A DNA stretch of 64,000 nucleotides from Bradyrhizobium daqingense. GTDB lineage: Bacteria > Pseudomonadota > Alphaproteobacteria > Rhizobiales > Xanthobacteraceae. Under the pieces are notes generated by a model. It saw only the letters and a list, made by a program, of their open reading frames with translations. It was not told where the DNA came from and searched no databases. Positions within the stretch are counted from its first letter, which is position 1, and every line of letters begins with the position of its first letter. Both the position numbers and the translations under genes were made by a program. Shown in pieces: positions 42,701 to 51,344 of this stretch. The stretch spans positions 4,450,001 through 4,514,000 of the forward strand of contig NZ_CP088014.1 of assembly GCF_021044685.1 (NCBI RefSeq). Reading direction: 5' to 3'.

Positions 42701-42810
42701 AGCGGCCCGACACACCTTTCCCGCGGCATTGGGTCTACTACATCGCGCTGAAGATCCTGCTGCTCGGTGCGGCCGTGGCGATCGTGACGAAACTCTATGG
42801 GATGTGGTGA
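42697..42810 (+). CDS. 37-residue single-span membrane microprotein
   Basis: A tiny gene that starts inside the cysS stop codon (ATGA). The product has a basic head (Met-Lys-Arg-Pro-Asp-Thr-Pro-Phe-Pro-Arg-His-Trp) and one hydrophobic helix at ~14-31 (Tyr-Ile-Ala-Leu-Lys-Ile-Leu-Leu-Leu-Gly-Ala-Ala-Val-Ala-Ile-Val), with a short tail ending Gly-Met-Trp. Its stop is next to the GNAT start, and a GTG start of the GNAT gene would overlap it by 4 bp. Coupling to both neighbours argues it is translated. Function unknown. Confidence 0.6.
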   Translation: MKRPDTPFPRHWVYYIALKILLLGAAVAIVTKLYGMW

Positions 42811-42815
42811 AGACG

Positions 42816-43307
42816 ATGGCACAAGCTCACCCCAAGCCCGGCTTGCGGCCCTTCCTGCCGGCGGACGTGCCGGTCCTCGCCGCGATCTTCGCGGCCAGCA
42901 TCGAGGAGCTGACCGGCGACGATTATAGCGAAGCGCAGCAGGAAGCGTGGATGGCGGCGGCCGAGGACGCGGAGTTCGGCGAGCGGCTCGCCGGCGATCT
43001 GACGCTGATTGCGACGCTGGAGGGCTCGCCGGTCGGCTTCGCCTCGCTCCGCGGCAACGATCACATCCGCATGCTCTATGTGCATCCGGCCGTCGCCGGG
43101 CAGGGGATCGCGACCATGCTGGTCGACGCGCTGGAGAAGCTCGCCGGCGGCCGCGGCGCCACCAGCCTTTCGGTGGACGCCAGCGACACCGCCCAGGGCT
43201 TCTTCACCAAGCGCGGCTACACCGCCCAGCAGCGCAACAGCGTCACCATGAATGACGAGTGGCTCGCCAACACCACCATGAAGAAGACGCTCGGAGCGGC
43301 GCCATGA
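42816..43307 (+). CDS. GNAT-family N-acetyltransferase
   Basis: A 163-residue acetyltransferase. The acetyl-CoA loop is Val-Ala-Gly-Gln-Gly-Ile-Ala (~90-96), after strand Ile-Arg-Met-Leu-Tyr-Val-His-Pro. A Phe-Phe-Thr-Lys-Arg-Gly-Tyr motif marks the end. The start may be GTG at 42807, which would give a 4-bp overlap with the microprotein; ATG at 42816 has a GGTGA site. It overlaps cimA by 4 bp. Substrate unknown. Confidence 0.88.
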   Translation: MAQAHPKPGLRPFLPADVPVLAAIFAASIEELTGDDYSEAQQEAWMAAAEDAEFGERLAGDLTLIATLEGSPVGFASLRGNDHIRMLYVHPAVAGQGIATMLVDALEKLAGGRGATSLSVDASDTAQGFFTKRGYTAQQRNSVTMNDEWLANTTMKKTLGAAP

Positions 43308-44902
43308 GCAAGGAGCGTCTTTATCTGTTCGACACCACGCTGCGCGACGGCGCGCAGACCAATGGTGTCGATTTCACGCTGACCGACAAGCAGGTCATCG
43401 CGGCGATGCTCGATGACCTCGGCATCGACTATGTCGAGGGCGGCTATCCCGGCGCCAATCCACTCGACAGCGAATTCTTCGCGACCAACCCCAAGCTCAA
43501 TCATGCGCGCTTCACCGCCTTCGGCATGACGCGGCGGGCGGGGCGGTCGGTCTCCAACGATCCCGGTGTCGCCGGGCTGCTGGAGGCGAAGGCGGATGCG
43601 ATCTGCTTCGTGGCAAAATCCTCGGCGTATCAGGTGCGCGTTGCGCTGGAGACGACGAAGGAGGAGAATCTCGCCTCGATCCGCGACAGCGTCGCGGCGG
43701 CAAAAGCGGTGGGCCGCGAGGTCATGCTCGACTGCGAGCATTTCTTCGACGGCTACAAGGAGGATGCGGATTTTGCGCTCGCCTGCGCCAAGGCCGCCTT
43801 CGATGCCGGCGCGCGCTGGGTCGTGCTGTGCGACACCAATGGCGGCACCATGCCAGACGAAGTCGAGACCATCGTCAGAGAGGTGACCAGGCACATCCCC
43901 GGCGATCATGTCGGCATCCACGCCCATAATGACACCGAGCAGGCGGTCGCCAACTCGCTTGCCGCCGTGCGCGCCGGTGCGCGGCAGATCCAGGGCACGC
44001 TGAACGGCCTCGGCGAGCGCTGCGGCAACGCCAATCTTTGCTCGCTGATCCCGACGCTGAAATTGAAGACGGGTTTTGCCGACGCCTTCGAGATCGGCGT
44101 CTCCACGGACAAGCTGGCGACGCTCGTCAAGGTCTCGCGCACGCTCGACGACATGCTCAACCGGGTGCCAAACCGGCATGCGGCCTATGTCGGCGAGAGT
44201 GCCTTCGTCACCAAGACCGGCATTCATGCCTCCGCCGTGCTCAAGGACCCGCAAACCTATGAGCATGTGTTGCCGGAACTGGTCGGCAACCACCGCAAGG
44301 TGCTGGTGTCCGACCAGGCCGGGCGTTCCAACGTCATCGCCGAGCTCGACCGCGCCGGCATCCCTTACGAGAAGACCGATCCGAAGCTGACGCGCCTCGT
44401 CGAGGAACTGAAGGATCGCGAGGCGCAAGGCTACGCCTATGAATCCGCCAATGCCTCGTTCGAGCTGCTGGCGCGCCGCACGCTCGGCAAGGTGCCGCAT
44501 TATTTCGAGGTCGAGCAGTTCGACGTCAATGTCGAGCAGCGCTACAATTCGCACGGCGAGCGCGTCACCGTGGCGCTTGCGGTGGTCAAGGTCGACGTTG
44601 CCGGCGAGCGCCTGATCTCGGCGGCCGAAGGCAACGGTCCCGTCAACGCGCTCGACGTCGCCTTGCGCAAGGATCTTGGCAAGTACCAGAAATACATCGA
44701 GAGCTTGAGGCTGATCGACTATCGCGTGCGTATCCTCAATGGCGGCACCGGCGCGGTGACGCGCGTGCTGATCGAGAGCGAGGACGAGAACGGCGACCGC
44801 TGGACCACGGTCGGCGTGTCCCCGAACATCATCGACGCCTCGTTCCAGGCGCTGATGGATTCGGTGATCTACAAGCTCGTGAAGTCGGGCGCGCCGGCGT
44901 AG
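43304..44902 (+). CDS. cimA: (R)-citramalate synthase
   Basis: A 532-residue enzyme of the LeuA/CimA family. Asp-Thr-Thr-Leu-Arg-Asp-Gly-Ala-Gln-Thr near the start is the catalytic/metal motif; His-Ala-His-Asn-Asp at ~207-211 completes the metal site. The C-terminal regulatory domain is ~410-525. In the family the length and the Gly-Ala-Gln-Thr variant point to citramalate synthase rather than isopropylmalate synthase; it makes citramalate from pyruvate and acetyl-CoA for isoleucine. Fourth gene of the cysS operon. Confidence 0.93.
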   Translation: MSKERLYLFDTTLRDGAQTNGVDFTLTDKQVIAAMLDDLGIDYVEGGYPGANPLDSEFFATNPKLNHARFTAFGMTRRAGRSVSNDPGVAGLLEAKADAICFVAKSSAYQVRVALETTKEENLASIRDSVAAAKAVGREVMLDCEHFFDGYKEDADFALACAKAAFDAGARWVVLCDTNGGTMPDEVETIVREVTRHIPGDHVGIHAHNDTEQAVANSLAAVRAGARQIQGTLNGLGERCGNANLCSLIPTLKLKTGFADAFEIGVSTDKLATLVKVSRTLDDMLNRVPNRHAAYVGESAFVTKTGIHASAVLKDPQTYEHVLPELVGNHRKVLVSDQAGRSNVIAELDRAGIPYEKTDPKLTRLVEELKDREAQGYAYESANASFELLARRTLGKVPHYFEVEQFDVNVEQRYNSHGERVTVALAVVKVDVAGERLISAAEGNGPVNALDVALRKDLGKYQKYIESLRLIDYRVRILNGGTGAVTRVLIESEDENGDRWTTVGVSPNIIDASFQALMDSVIYKLVKSGAPA

Positions 44903-44913
44903 GGTTTTATCTC

Positions 44914-44984
44914 GTCATTCCGGGGCGGTCCGCAGGACCGAGCCCGGAATCTCGAGATTCACGCTTCGCGTGCCCCGGAATGAC
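44914..44984. repeat. palindromic repeat, CATTCCGGGGC type
   Basis: GTCATTCCGGGGC at 44914 pairs with GCCCCGGAATGAC ending at 44984. Two inner hairpins (GGTCC/GGACC and CACGC/GCGTG) lie between. The class is widespread between genes in Bradyrhizobium. Here it fills the gap between cimA and the VOC gene and may end the cysS operon. Confidence 0.75.
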
Positions 44985-45004
44985 CGAGGGAGGCAGCACG
45001 GCAC

Positions 45005-45382
45005 ATGATCGACCACATCTCGGTCGGCGTCAGCGATCTCGATCGCGCCGCAAGATTCTACGAGGCGACGCTCGCCGCCCTCGGCCTCACGCGTCTCGTG
45101 ACGCGGCCGCGGACGGTCGGCTTCGGCAAGGCTTATCCAGAATTCTGGATCAATCTGCGCGAGGGCATGCCCCGCGTCTCGCCGGAGAGCGGCGTGCACA
45201 TCTGCCTGCGCGCGAAGACGACCGATGAGATCGATGCGTTTCACGCCGCCGCGCTGTCCGCCGGTGGCGCCTCCGACGGTGCGCCCGGCATCCGCCCCCA
45301 CGATCGCGTCCGCTATTACGCGGCCTTCGTCACCGATCCCGACGGCAACCGCATCGAGGCGGTGACGTTTCCTATGACTTAA
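45005..45382 (+). CDS. VOC-family protein
   Basis: A 125-residue glyoxalase/bleomycin-resistance-type protein with two beta-alpha-beta-beta-beta modules. His in Ile-Asp-His-Ile-Ser-Val-Gly (~5) and Glu in Asn-Arg-Ile-Glu-Ala-Val (~119) are the usual metal ligands. Substrate unknown. It ends inside the last codons of the convergent LOG gene (4-bp overlap of 3' ends). Confidence 0.88.
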   Translation: MIDHISVGVSDLDRAARFYEATLAALGLTRLVTRPRTVGFGKAYPEFWINLREGMPRVSPESGVHICLRAKTTDEIDAFHAAALSAGGASDGAPGIRPHDRVRYYAAFVTDPDGNRIEAVTFPMT

Positions 45383-45984
45383 AGCTTGCGCGCGACGTCC
45401 GGAGCCATCTGCTTTTCCGCTTCGGCGACCTGGGCAGCGGCCGCCTTCAGCTTCGGCAGAATATCCTCGACGCGATCGGCCTTGAGGATGTCGATTGAAA
45501 GGCCGGCGCGGATGAACTCGGTCTGCCGCATGTGCGACAGCAGCGAGAACAGCGGCTCCCAGAAATTGTCGATGTTGGCGAGCAGCACCGGCTTGGCGTG
45601 GCGGCCGAGCTGCTTCCAGGTCATCTGCTCGACCAGCTCTTCCAGCGTGCCGACGCCGCCCGGCAGCGCCACGAAAGCGTCGGAGCGCTCGAACATCAGC
45701 CGCTTGCGCTCGTGCATGTCGGGGGTGACGATCATCTCCTGCACGCGCGTCAGCGCGTTCTCGCGGGCCCTCAGGAAGTCGGGGATGATGCCGGTGACGG
45801 TGCCGCCGTGATCGAGCACGGAGGTCGCGACCGCGCCCATCAGGCCGAGCGAGCCGCCGCCATAGACCAGACGGATGTTGTTCTCGGCGAGCGCCTTGCC
45901 GAATGCCTCGGCACCTTCAACGAAGCGGGGATTGGTTCCAGGGCCGGAGCCGCAATAGACACAGACGGTTTTGATCGTGCTCAT
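45379..45984 (-). CDS. LOG-family cytokinin-type phosphoribohydrolase
   Basis: A 201-residue Rossmann-fold protein (TIGR00730). It has Cys-Val-Tyr-Cys-Gly-Ser-Gly-Pro-Gly at ~8-16, Gly-Gly-Gly-Ser-Leu-Gly-Leu-Met-Gly at ~43-51 and the signature Leu-Pro-Gly-Gly-Val-Gly-Thr-Leu-Glu-Glu at ~107-116. The family hydrolyses nucleoside 5'-monophosphates to free bases; some plant-associated bacteria use it for cytokinin release. Met three codons upstream (45993) is an alternative start. Confidence 0.9.
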   Translation of the reverse strand: MSTIKTVCVYCGSGPGTNPRFVEGAEAFGKALAENNIRLVYGGGSLGLMGAVATSVLDHGGTVTGIIPDFLRARENALTRVQEMIVTPDMHERKRLMFERSDAFVALPGGVGTLEELVEQMTWKQLGRHAKPVLLANIDNFWEPLFSLLSHMRQTEFIRAGLSIDILKADRVEDILPKLKAAAAQVAEAEKQMAPDVARKL

Positions 45985-46185
45985 TGGTACCATGATGCAT
46001 TGCAGCGAAGAGGCGTCAAGCCCTTCAGGTGATTCGATAGTCCCGGGAATCTACCGGTAAAGGGCGACAAACCATCGAAGATTCGCCATCTGGCGGGGTG
46101 CGCTGGCATCGGCAAGGCTCTATATGACGGGTGAAAATCGCAAATTGCAGCGGCACCCGCATCCGGCGGGCTTTCAGGCTTCTTG

Positions 46186-48144
46186 ATGGACCAACCTCAA
46201 TCGTTCGACGGCGCCGACGTTCCTGATCCTCCCGCACAAGGAGCACTGGAGCGGGCCACGCTGATGGGCACGCTGGCGCATCTGTGGCCCTATATCTGGC
46301 CGGGCGAACGCTCCGATCTGAAGATGCGGGTGGTCTGGTCGCTGGTGCTGCTGCTCGCGGCCAAGCTGATCACGCTCGCCGTGCCGTTCAGCTTCAAATG
46401 GGCAACCGACGCGCTGACCGGTGACAATACCGCGCCGGTCGCGGCCGACAATTGGCACCTCTGGGTGATCGCTTCGCCGCTGCTGCTGACCGCAAGCTAT
46501 GGCGTGATGCGCATCCTGATGGCGGTGCTGACGCAATGGCGCGACGGTATCTTTGCCCGCGTCGCCATGCACGCGGTGCGCAAGCTTGCGACTCTCACTT
46601 TCATCCACATGCACGAGTTGTCGCTGCGCTTTCATCTCGAACGCAAGACCGGCGGCCTGACGCGCGTGCTCGAGCGCGGCCGTGAGGGCATCGAGGTGAT
46701 CGTGCGCATGGTGATCCTGCAGCTGATCCCGACCATCGTCGAGGTCACGCTGCTGATGGCCGTGCTGCTCTGGCAGTTCGACTGGCGCTACGTGGTCGCG
46801 ACCCTGATCACGGTCACGCTCTACATGTACTACACCTACATCGCGACCGAGTGGCGGATCGGCATCCGCCGCAAGATGAACGATTCCGACACCGAAGCGA
46901 ACACCAAGGCGATCGACTCGCTGCTCAACTACGAAACGGTGAAGTATTTCGGCGCCGAGGCGCGCGAGGCGCAGCGCTACGACAAATCGGTCGAGCGTTA
47001 CGAAGAGGCGAGCGTCCGCACCTACACCTCGCTCGCGGTGCTCAACACCGGCCAGGCCGTGATCTTCACGCTCGGGCTGACCGCGACCATGCTGATGTGC
47101 GCGATCGGCGTGCGCAACGGTACCAACACGGTCGGTGATTTCGTGCTGGTCAACGCCATGATGATCCAGCTCTACCAGCCGCTAAATTTCATGGGCATGG
47201 TCTATCGCGAGATCAAGCAGGCGATCATCGACATCGAGAAGATGTTCAACGTGCTGGGTCGCGAAGCCGAGATCAAAGACGCGTCCGATGCGCAGCCGCT
47301 GATCATTTCTGCCGGCACCGTGCGCTTCGAGGACGTGCGCTTTGCCTATGAGCCGACGCGCCCGATCCTGAAAGGCATCAGCTTCGAGGTGCCGGCCGGC
47401 AAGACGGTCGCGATCGTCGGCCCCTCAGGCGCCGGCAAGTCGACGATCTCGCGCCTCCTATTCCGCCTTTATGATGTGTCGGGAGGCAGGATCCTGATCG
47501 ACGGCCAGGACATTCGCTCCGTGACGCAGGATTCCCTGCGCGCGTCGATCGGCATGGTGCCGCAGGACACCGTGCTGTTCAACGACACCATCCGCTACAA
47601 CATTCGCTACGGCCGCTGGGACGCCAGCGATGCCGAGGTCGAAGAGGCGGCGCGGCTCGCACAGATCGACCATTTCATCCGCATGGCGCCGATGGGCTAC
47701 GAGACCCAGGTCGGCGAGCGCGGCCTGAAGCTCTCGGGCGGCGAGAAGCAGCGCGTCGCGATCGCGCGCACCGTCCTGAAGGCGCCGCCGATCCTGGTGC
47801 TGGACGAGGCAACCTCGGCACTCGACACCCACACCGAGCACGAGATCCAGGGCGCGCTCGACCGCGTGGCGAAAAACCGCACCTCCCTGGTGATCGCGCA
47901 TCGGCTCTCGACCATCGTCGGTGCCGACGAGATCATCGTGCTGGACCAGGGCCGCATCGCCGAGCGCGGCACCCACGCAAAACTGCTCGCGCAAGGCGGC
48001 CTCTATGCCAGCATGTGGAACAGGCAGCGCGAGGCCGAGGCGGCACGGGAGAAACTGGCCAAGATGGCCGACTCTGGCGAGGCGCCCAACCGGGAGCCGC
48101 CACCGGTCAGCGACGCCCTGACGACACCTGCGGCGGCGGAGTGA
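46186..48144 (+). CDS. Atm1/HMT1-type ABC exporter
   Basis: A 652-residue half-transporter. Six spans occupy ~35-350; the ATPase follows with Walker A Gly-Pro-Ser-Gly-Ala-Gly-Lys-Ser (~418), Q loop, signature Leu-Ser-Gly-Gly-Glu-Lys-Gln (~520) and Walker B Ile-Leu-Val-Leu-Asp-Glu (~542), H loop His in Ile-Ala-His-Arg-Leu-Ser. Close to the Atm1/ABCB7 group, which exports glutathione-bound sulfur species or metals. A Met-Met start could begin at TTG 46183. It stands upstream of psd. Confidence 0.92.
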   Translation: MDQPQSFDGADVPDPPAQGALERATLMGTLAHLWPYIWPGERSDLKMRVVWSLVLLLAAKLITLAVPFSFKWATDALTGDNTAPVAADNWHLWVIASPLLLTASYGVMRILMAVLTQWRDGIFARVAMHAVRKLATLTFIHMHELSLRFHLERKTGGLTRVLERGREGIEVIVRMVILQLIPTIVEVTLLMAVLLWQFDWRYVVATLITVTLYMYYTYIATEWRIGIRRKMNDSDTEANTKAIDSLLNYETVKYFGAEAREAQRYDKSVERYEEASVRTYTSLAVLNTGQAVIFTLGLTATMLMCAIGVRNGTNTVGDFVLVNAMMIQLYQPLNFMGMVYREIKQAIIDIEKMFNVLGREAEIKDASDAQPLIISAGTVRFEDVRFAYEPTRPILKGISFEVPAGKTVAIVGPSGAGKSTISRLLFRLYDVSGGRILIDGQDIRSVTQDSLRASIGMVPQDTVLFNDTIRYNIRYGRWDASDAEVEEAARLAQIDHFIRMAPMGYETQVGERGLKLSGGEKQRVAIARTVLKAPPILVLDEATSALDTHTEHEIQGALDRVAKNRTSLVIAHRLSTIVGADEIIVLDQGRIAERGTHAKLLAQGGLYASMWNRQREAEAAREKLAKMADSGEAPNREPPPVSDALTTPAAAE

Positions 48145-48226
48145 CCTTGTCTCCGGTCCCAACTCTGGCCTAAACAAGCCCGCGCGACGGCCCGTGCGTG
48201 CCATTAACCCAGACCGGCAGATAACG

Positions 48227-48925
48227 ATGTCCATTCTCGATTCGATCCAGCGTCAGATCCCGCCGATCCACAAGGAGGGCTATCCCTTCATCGGCGGCTT
48301 TGCGCTGGCAAGCCTGGTCCTGTTCTGGCTGTGGTCGCCTCTGGGGTGGATCGGCACGATCCTGACCGTGTGGTGCGCGCTGTTCTTCCGCGATCCCGTC
48401 CGCGTGACGCCGGTGGATGAGGGGCTCGTGGTGTCGCCGGCCGATGGTCGCGTCTCGATGATCACCATGGCGCTGCCGCCGGCCGAGCTCGGCCTCGGCG
48501 ACCGGCCGCTGCCGCGCATCTCGGTGTTCATGAGCGTGTTCAATTGCCATGTGAACCGCAGCCCGATCGCGGGCAGAGTGGACCGTATCGCGTACCGGCC
48601 CGGCCTGTTCATCAATGCCGAGCTCGACAAGGCGAGCGAGGACAACGAGCGCAACTCGCTCGTGATCACGACGCCGACGGCGCGGATCGGCGTGGTCCAG
48701 ATCGCCGGCCTCGTCGCCAAGCGCATCGTCTGTTTCGTCAAGGAAGGGCAGGCGATCGGCGCCGGCGAGCGCTTCGGCCTGATCCGCTTCGGCTCGCGCC
48801 TTGACGTCTATCTGCCGTTGGGCACCAAGGCGCTGGTCTCCGAAGGCCAGACAGCGATTGCCGGCGAGACGATTCTGGCTGACCTCGCCGGAGACGACTC
48901 CGGGCGCACTTACCGCACCAATTAA
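48227..48925 (+). CDS. psd: phosphatidylserine decarboxylase
   Basis: A 232-residue proenzyme of the short (alphaproteobacterial) type. The self-cleavage site is Gly189-Ser190 in Arg-Phe-Gly-Ser-Arg, giving a pyruvoyl-carrying alpha chain. The N-terminal half has a membrane span (~25-45) and His-Val-Asn-Arg-Ser-Pro. It converts phosphatidylserine to phosphatidylethanolamine, working right after PssA encoded next door. Confidence 0.95.
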   Translation: MSILDSIQRQIPPIHKEGYPFIGGFALASLVLFWLWSPLGWIGTILTVWCALFFRDPVRVTPVDEGLVVSPADGRVSMITMALPPAELGLGDRPLPRISVFMSVFNCHVNRSPIAGRVDRIAYRPGLFINAELDKASEDNERNSLVITTPTARIGVVQIAGLVAKRIVCFVKEGQAIGAGERFGLIRFGSRLDVYLPLGTKALVSEGQTAIAGETILADLAGDDSGRTYRTN

Positions 48926-49011
48926 CCAATAGTCGGTCCTTTCGGGCGTTCCGCGGCAATGGCGGAGGGGGATGTGGCTTGCTATATCTCGCCATGAGGT
49001 GAGGACGAGCC

Positions 49012-49893
49012 ATGACGCCCTATGATTTCAAGGACCCCGATACGCGCCGCCGGCGGTTCCGCCCGATTCCGGTGCGGATGCTGGTGCCGAACGTCATCAC
49101 GCTGCTGGCGATCTGCGCCGGCCTGACCTCGATCCGGCTGTCGATCGAGGGACACATGTCGCTCGCCGTCTACGCCATCGTGTTCGCGGCCGCGCTCGAC
49201 GGTATCGACGGCCGCATCGCGCGCATGATCAAGGGCCAGTCCAAGTTCGGCGCCGAGCTCGACAGCCTCGCGGACTTCGTCAATTTCGGCGTGGCGCCCG
49301 GTCTGATGCTGTACTTCTGGCAGCTGCATGAGCTCGGCAATGCCGGCTGGATCGCCGCGATGGTGTTCGCGATCTCCGGCGGCCTGCGTCTGGCGCGCTT
49401 CAACGCCACCATGGACGATCCAAACAAGCCGGCCTTCGCCGCCAATTTCTTCACCGGCGTGCCGGCGCCGGCCGGCGCGATCACCGTGCTGCTACCGATC
49501 TATGTCGCGTTCCTCGGTCTCGGGCGCTGGCCCGTGGCGATGACGGCCGCCTACACGCTGCTGATCGCCTTCCTGATGGTGTCGCGCCTGCCGGTGTTCT
49601 CCGGCAAGACCAAGCGCATGCGCGTGCCACCCGAGCTGGTGCTGCCGGCGTTCGTCGCCGTCGTCGTCTTCATCGCGCTCCTGATCGCCTATCCCTGGCA
49701 CGTGCTCTCGATCGGCACGGTGCTCTATCTGCTCTGCCTGCCGCTCGGCTACAAATCCTACCGCGACCAGGCGCGGGCGCTCGAAACGGCTGCGCCGGCG
49801 GATGGCGAAATCTCGTCACCGCCCTCGGCGCCGACGATGGCGAACCTGTCGGAGCCGCCGCAGGATGACGACCGGCCCGGACGGCTGCACTGA
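49012..49893 (+). CDS. pssA: CDP-diacylglycerol-serine O-phosphatidyltransferase
   Basis: A 293-residue membrane enzyme with about eight spans. The CDP-alcohol phosphotransferase signature is at 63-88 (Asp-Gly-Ile-Asp-Gly-Arg-Ile-Ala-Arg, then Ser-Lys-Phe-Gly-Ala-Glu-Leu-Asp-Ser-Leu-Ala-Asp). It makes phosphatidylserine, the substrate of Psd. The last 40 residues are polar and likely disordered. It follows psd in the usual order. Confidence 0.95.
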   Translation: MTPYDFKDPDTRRRRFRPIPVRMLVPNVITLLAICAGLTSIRLSIEGHMSLAVYAIVFAAALDGIDGRIARMIKGQSKFGAELDSLADFVNFGVAPGLMLYFWQLHELGNAGWIAAMVFAISGGLRLARFNATMDDPNKPAFAANFFTGVPAPAGAITVLLPIYVAFLGLGRWPVAMTAAYTLLIAFLMVSRLPVFSGKTKRMRVPPELVLPAFVAVVVFIALLIAYPWHVLSIGTVLYLLCLPLGYKSYRDQARALETAAPADGEISSPPSAPTMANLSEPPQDDDRPGRLH

Positions 49894-50007
49894 GTAACAG
49901 ATATCTGCCATGAAGGCGTGCCGAGTTGGGTTGAGTCCCGATCTCGGCTATATCGCCCAGTGCCGGCGGCATCGCGTCAATCAGCCGCCAATCTGGGAGA
50001 AAATGCC

Positions 50008-50727
50008 GTGACCGATAAAGCGACCGGGCCGCTGCCCGCATCCGTCCTCGAAGCGCTGGGCCGCTATGACACGCCGACCATCTGCAACGCCATGGAGATC
50101 GTGGCGCCCGAGCGGCGGCTGATCGGCTACACCACCAAGCAGCTGGTCTGCCCGTTTCCCGATCTGCCGCCGATCGTCGGCTATGCCCGCACGGTCGCGA
50201 TCCGCTCGGTGCTGAAATCCTCGCTCCCCGCGGAGGAGCAGTCCAAGCGCCGCATCGAATATTACGAATATGTCGGCACCGGCCACGGTCCGCGCATCTC
50301 GGTGATTCAGGACATCGACGGCCCCGATGTCGGCTATGGCGCGTTTTGGGGCGAGGTGCAGAGCAACGTGCACAAGGCACTCGGCTGTCTCGGCGTCATC
50401 ACCGACGGCTCGATCCGCGACATCCCGCAATGGGCCCCGGGCTTCCAGGCGCTGGCCGGCTCGATCGGCCCATCCCATGCCTGGGTTCATGCGGAGAGCT
50501 TCGGCGGCGAGGTGCGCGTCGCCGGCATGACCGTGAAGTCGGATGATCTCATTCATGCCGACCAGCACGGCGCCATCGTGATCCCGCTCGACGTCGCGGC
50601 GAAGCTGCCCGAGGCTGCCGAGCTCTGTGGCCGGCGCGAGACGCCGATCCTGGAGATCGCGCGCAGCCCCGACTTCTCACTGGAGAAGCTGAAGGCCGCG
50701 CTGAAACGCTCCGCGGAGATCCACTGA
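50008..50727 (+). CDS. RraA-family aldolase-like protein
   Basis: A 239-residue protein of the RraA/HMG aldolase fold. It starts with GTG after a GGGAGA site. Core residues are Asp in Tyr-Asp-Thr-Pro-Thr-Ile-Cys-Asn-Ala (~18), Gly-Cys-Leu-Gly-Val-Ile-Thr-Asp-Gly-Ser-Ile-Arg-Asp (~125-137, the metal-oxoacid site) and Asp-Gln-His-Gly-Ala-Ile-Val-Ile-Pro. The family cleaves 4-hydroxy-4-methyl-2-oxoglutarate or decarboxylates oxaloacetate. Confidence 0.85.
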   Translation: MTDKATGPLPASVLEALGRYDTPTICNAMEIVAPERRLIGYTTKQLVCPFPDLPPIVGYARTVAIRSVLKSSLPAEEQSKRRIEYYEYVGTGHGPRISVIQDIDGPDVGYGAFWGEVQSNVHKALGCLGVITDGSIRDIPQWAPGFQALAGSIGPSHAWVHAESFGGEVRVAGMTVKSDDLIHADQHGAIVIPLDVAAKLPEAAELCGRRETPILEIARSPDFSLEKLKAALKRSAEIH

Positions 50728-50744
50728 CGGCCCGATTGGACGAT

Positions 50745-51032
50745 CTAAGGTCGCGACGGCAGCCGCCCCTGTTCCGTCAGGAGCAGGGCGGCCTGGTCCG
50801 GCTCGCTGAACACTGCGGCGGCGCATCCGATCAGGGCGAAGCCGCCCGCAAAATCCCAGAGGGTGATGCTCTCACCATTGTCGGGGAGATGAATCAGGCG
50901 CGCTGCGATCACGGCGAAGCCAGCCTCGATGAACAGCAGCACGCTGAACGCCGGCAGAACCAGCGCCGGCTCGAGCAGATGGACGGACAGCACCGCGGGA
51001 AGCGCGGTGAGAAGACCGAACAAGATCACCAT
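50745..51032 (-). CDS. small membrane protein
   Basis: A 95-residue hydrophobic protein with three spans (about 1-20, 24-47, 60-77) and a short polar C-terminus. The spans and good coding bias support it as a gene; no domain is recognised. It converges with the RraA gene. Confidence 0.6.
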   Translation of the reverse strand: MVILFGLLTALPAVLSVHLLEPALVLPAFSVLLFIEAGFAVIAARLIHLPDNGESITLWDFAGGFALIGCAAAVFSEPDQAALLLTEQGRLPSRP

Positions 51033-51344
51033 GGCGAATGGGCTCCCTCGCGATGGAGCGTGCCGTACAGGGACAAACTACCCCCTGGATCCCCCGGCAC
51101 GGATGTGACGCAGGGCCGCAGTGCGAGGGGCCGCCGCTCTCGTGCGGCCGATCGTGGTTAGCGAAGTATTGAGAATCCCGCCGCCGGCCGGCTATCGCGG
51201 TCGCCTGTGGTCCGGTGGCCATACTGTCCAGACTTAACCTTTACGCGTCTTTAATGGCGCCGCTCTAGGGTCTGCGATGCGGTTCGGGGTTGAGCCGCAC
51301 CAGCGGCCAGGACGGCCGTTGTTGCGTAGGCGTTGGAGTCGATA
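51033..51344. other. 312-bp divergent region upstream of motA
   Basis: Contains the promoters for the small membrane gene and the stator pair. I see an AT-richer patch around 51232-51255 but no clear consensus boxes, and no gene. Confidence 0.45.
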
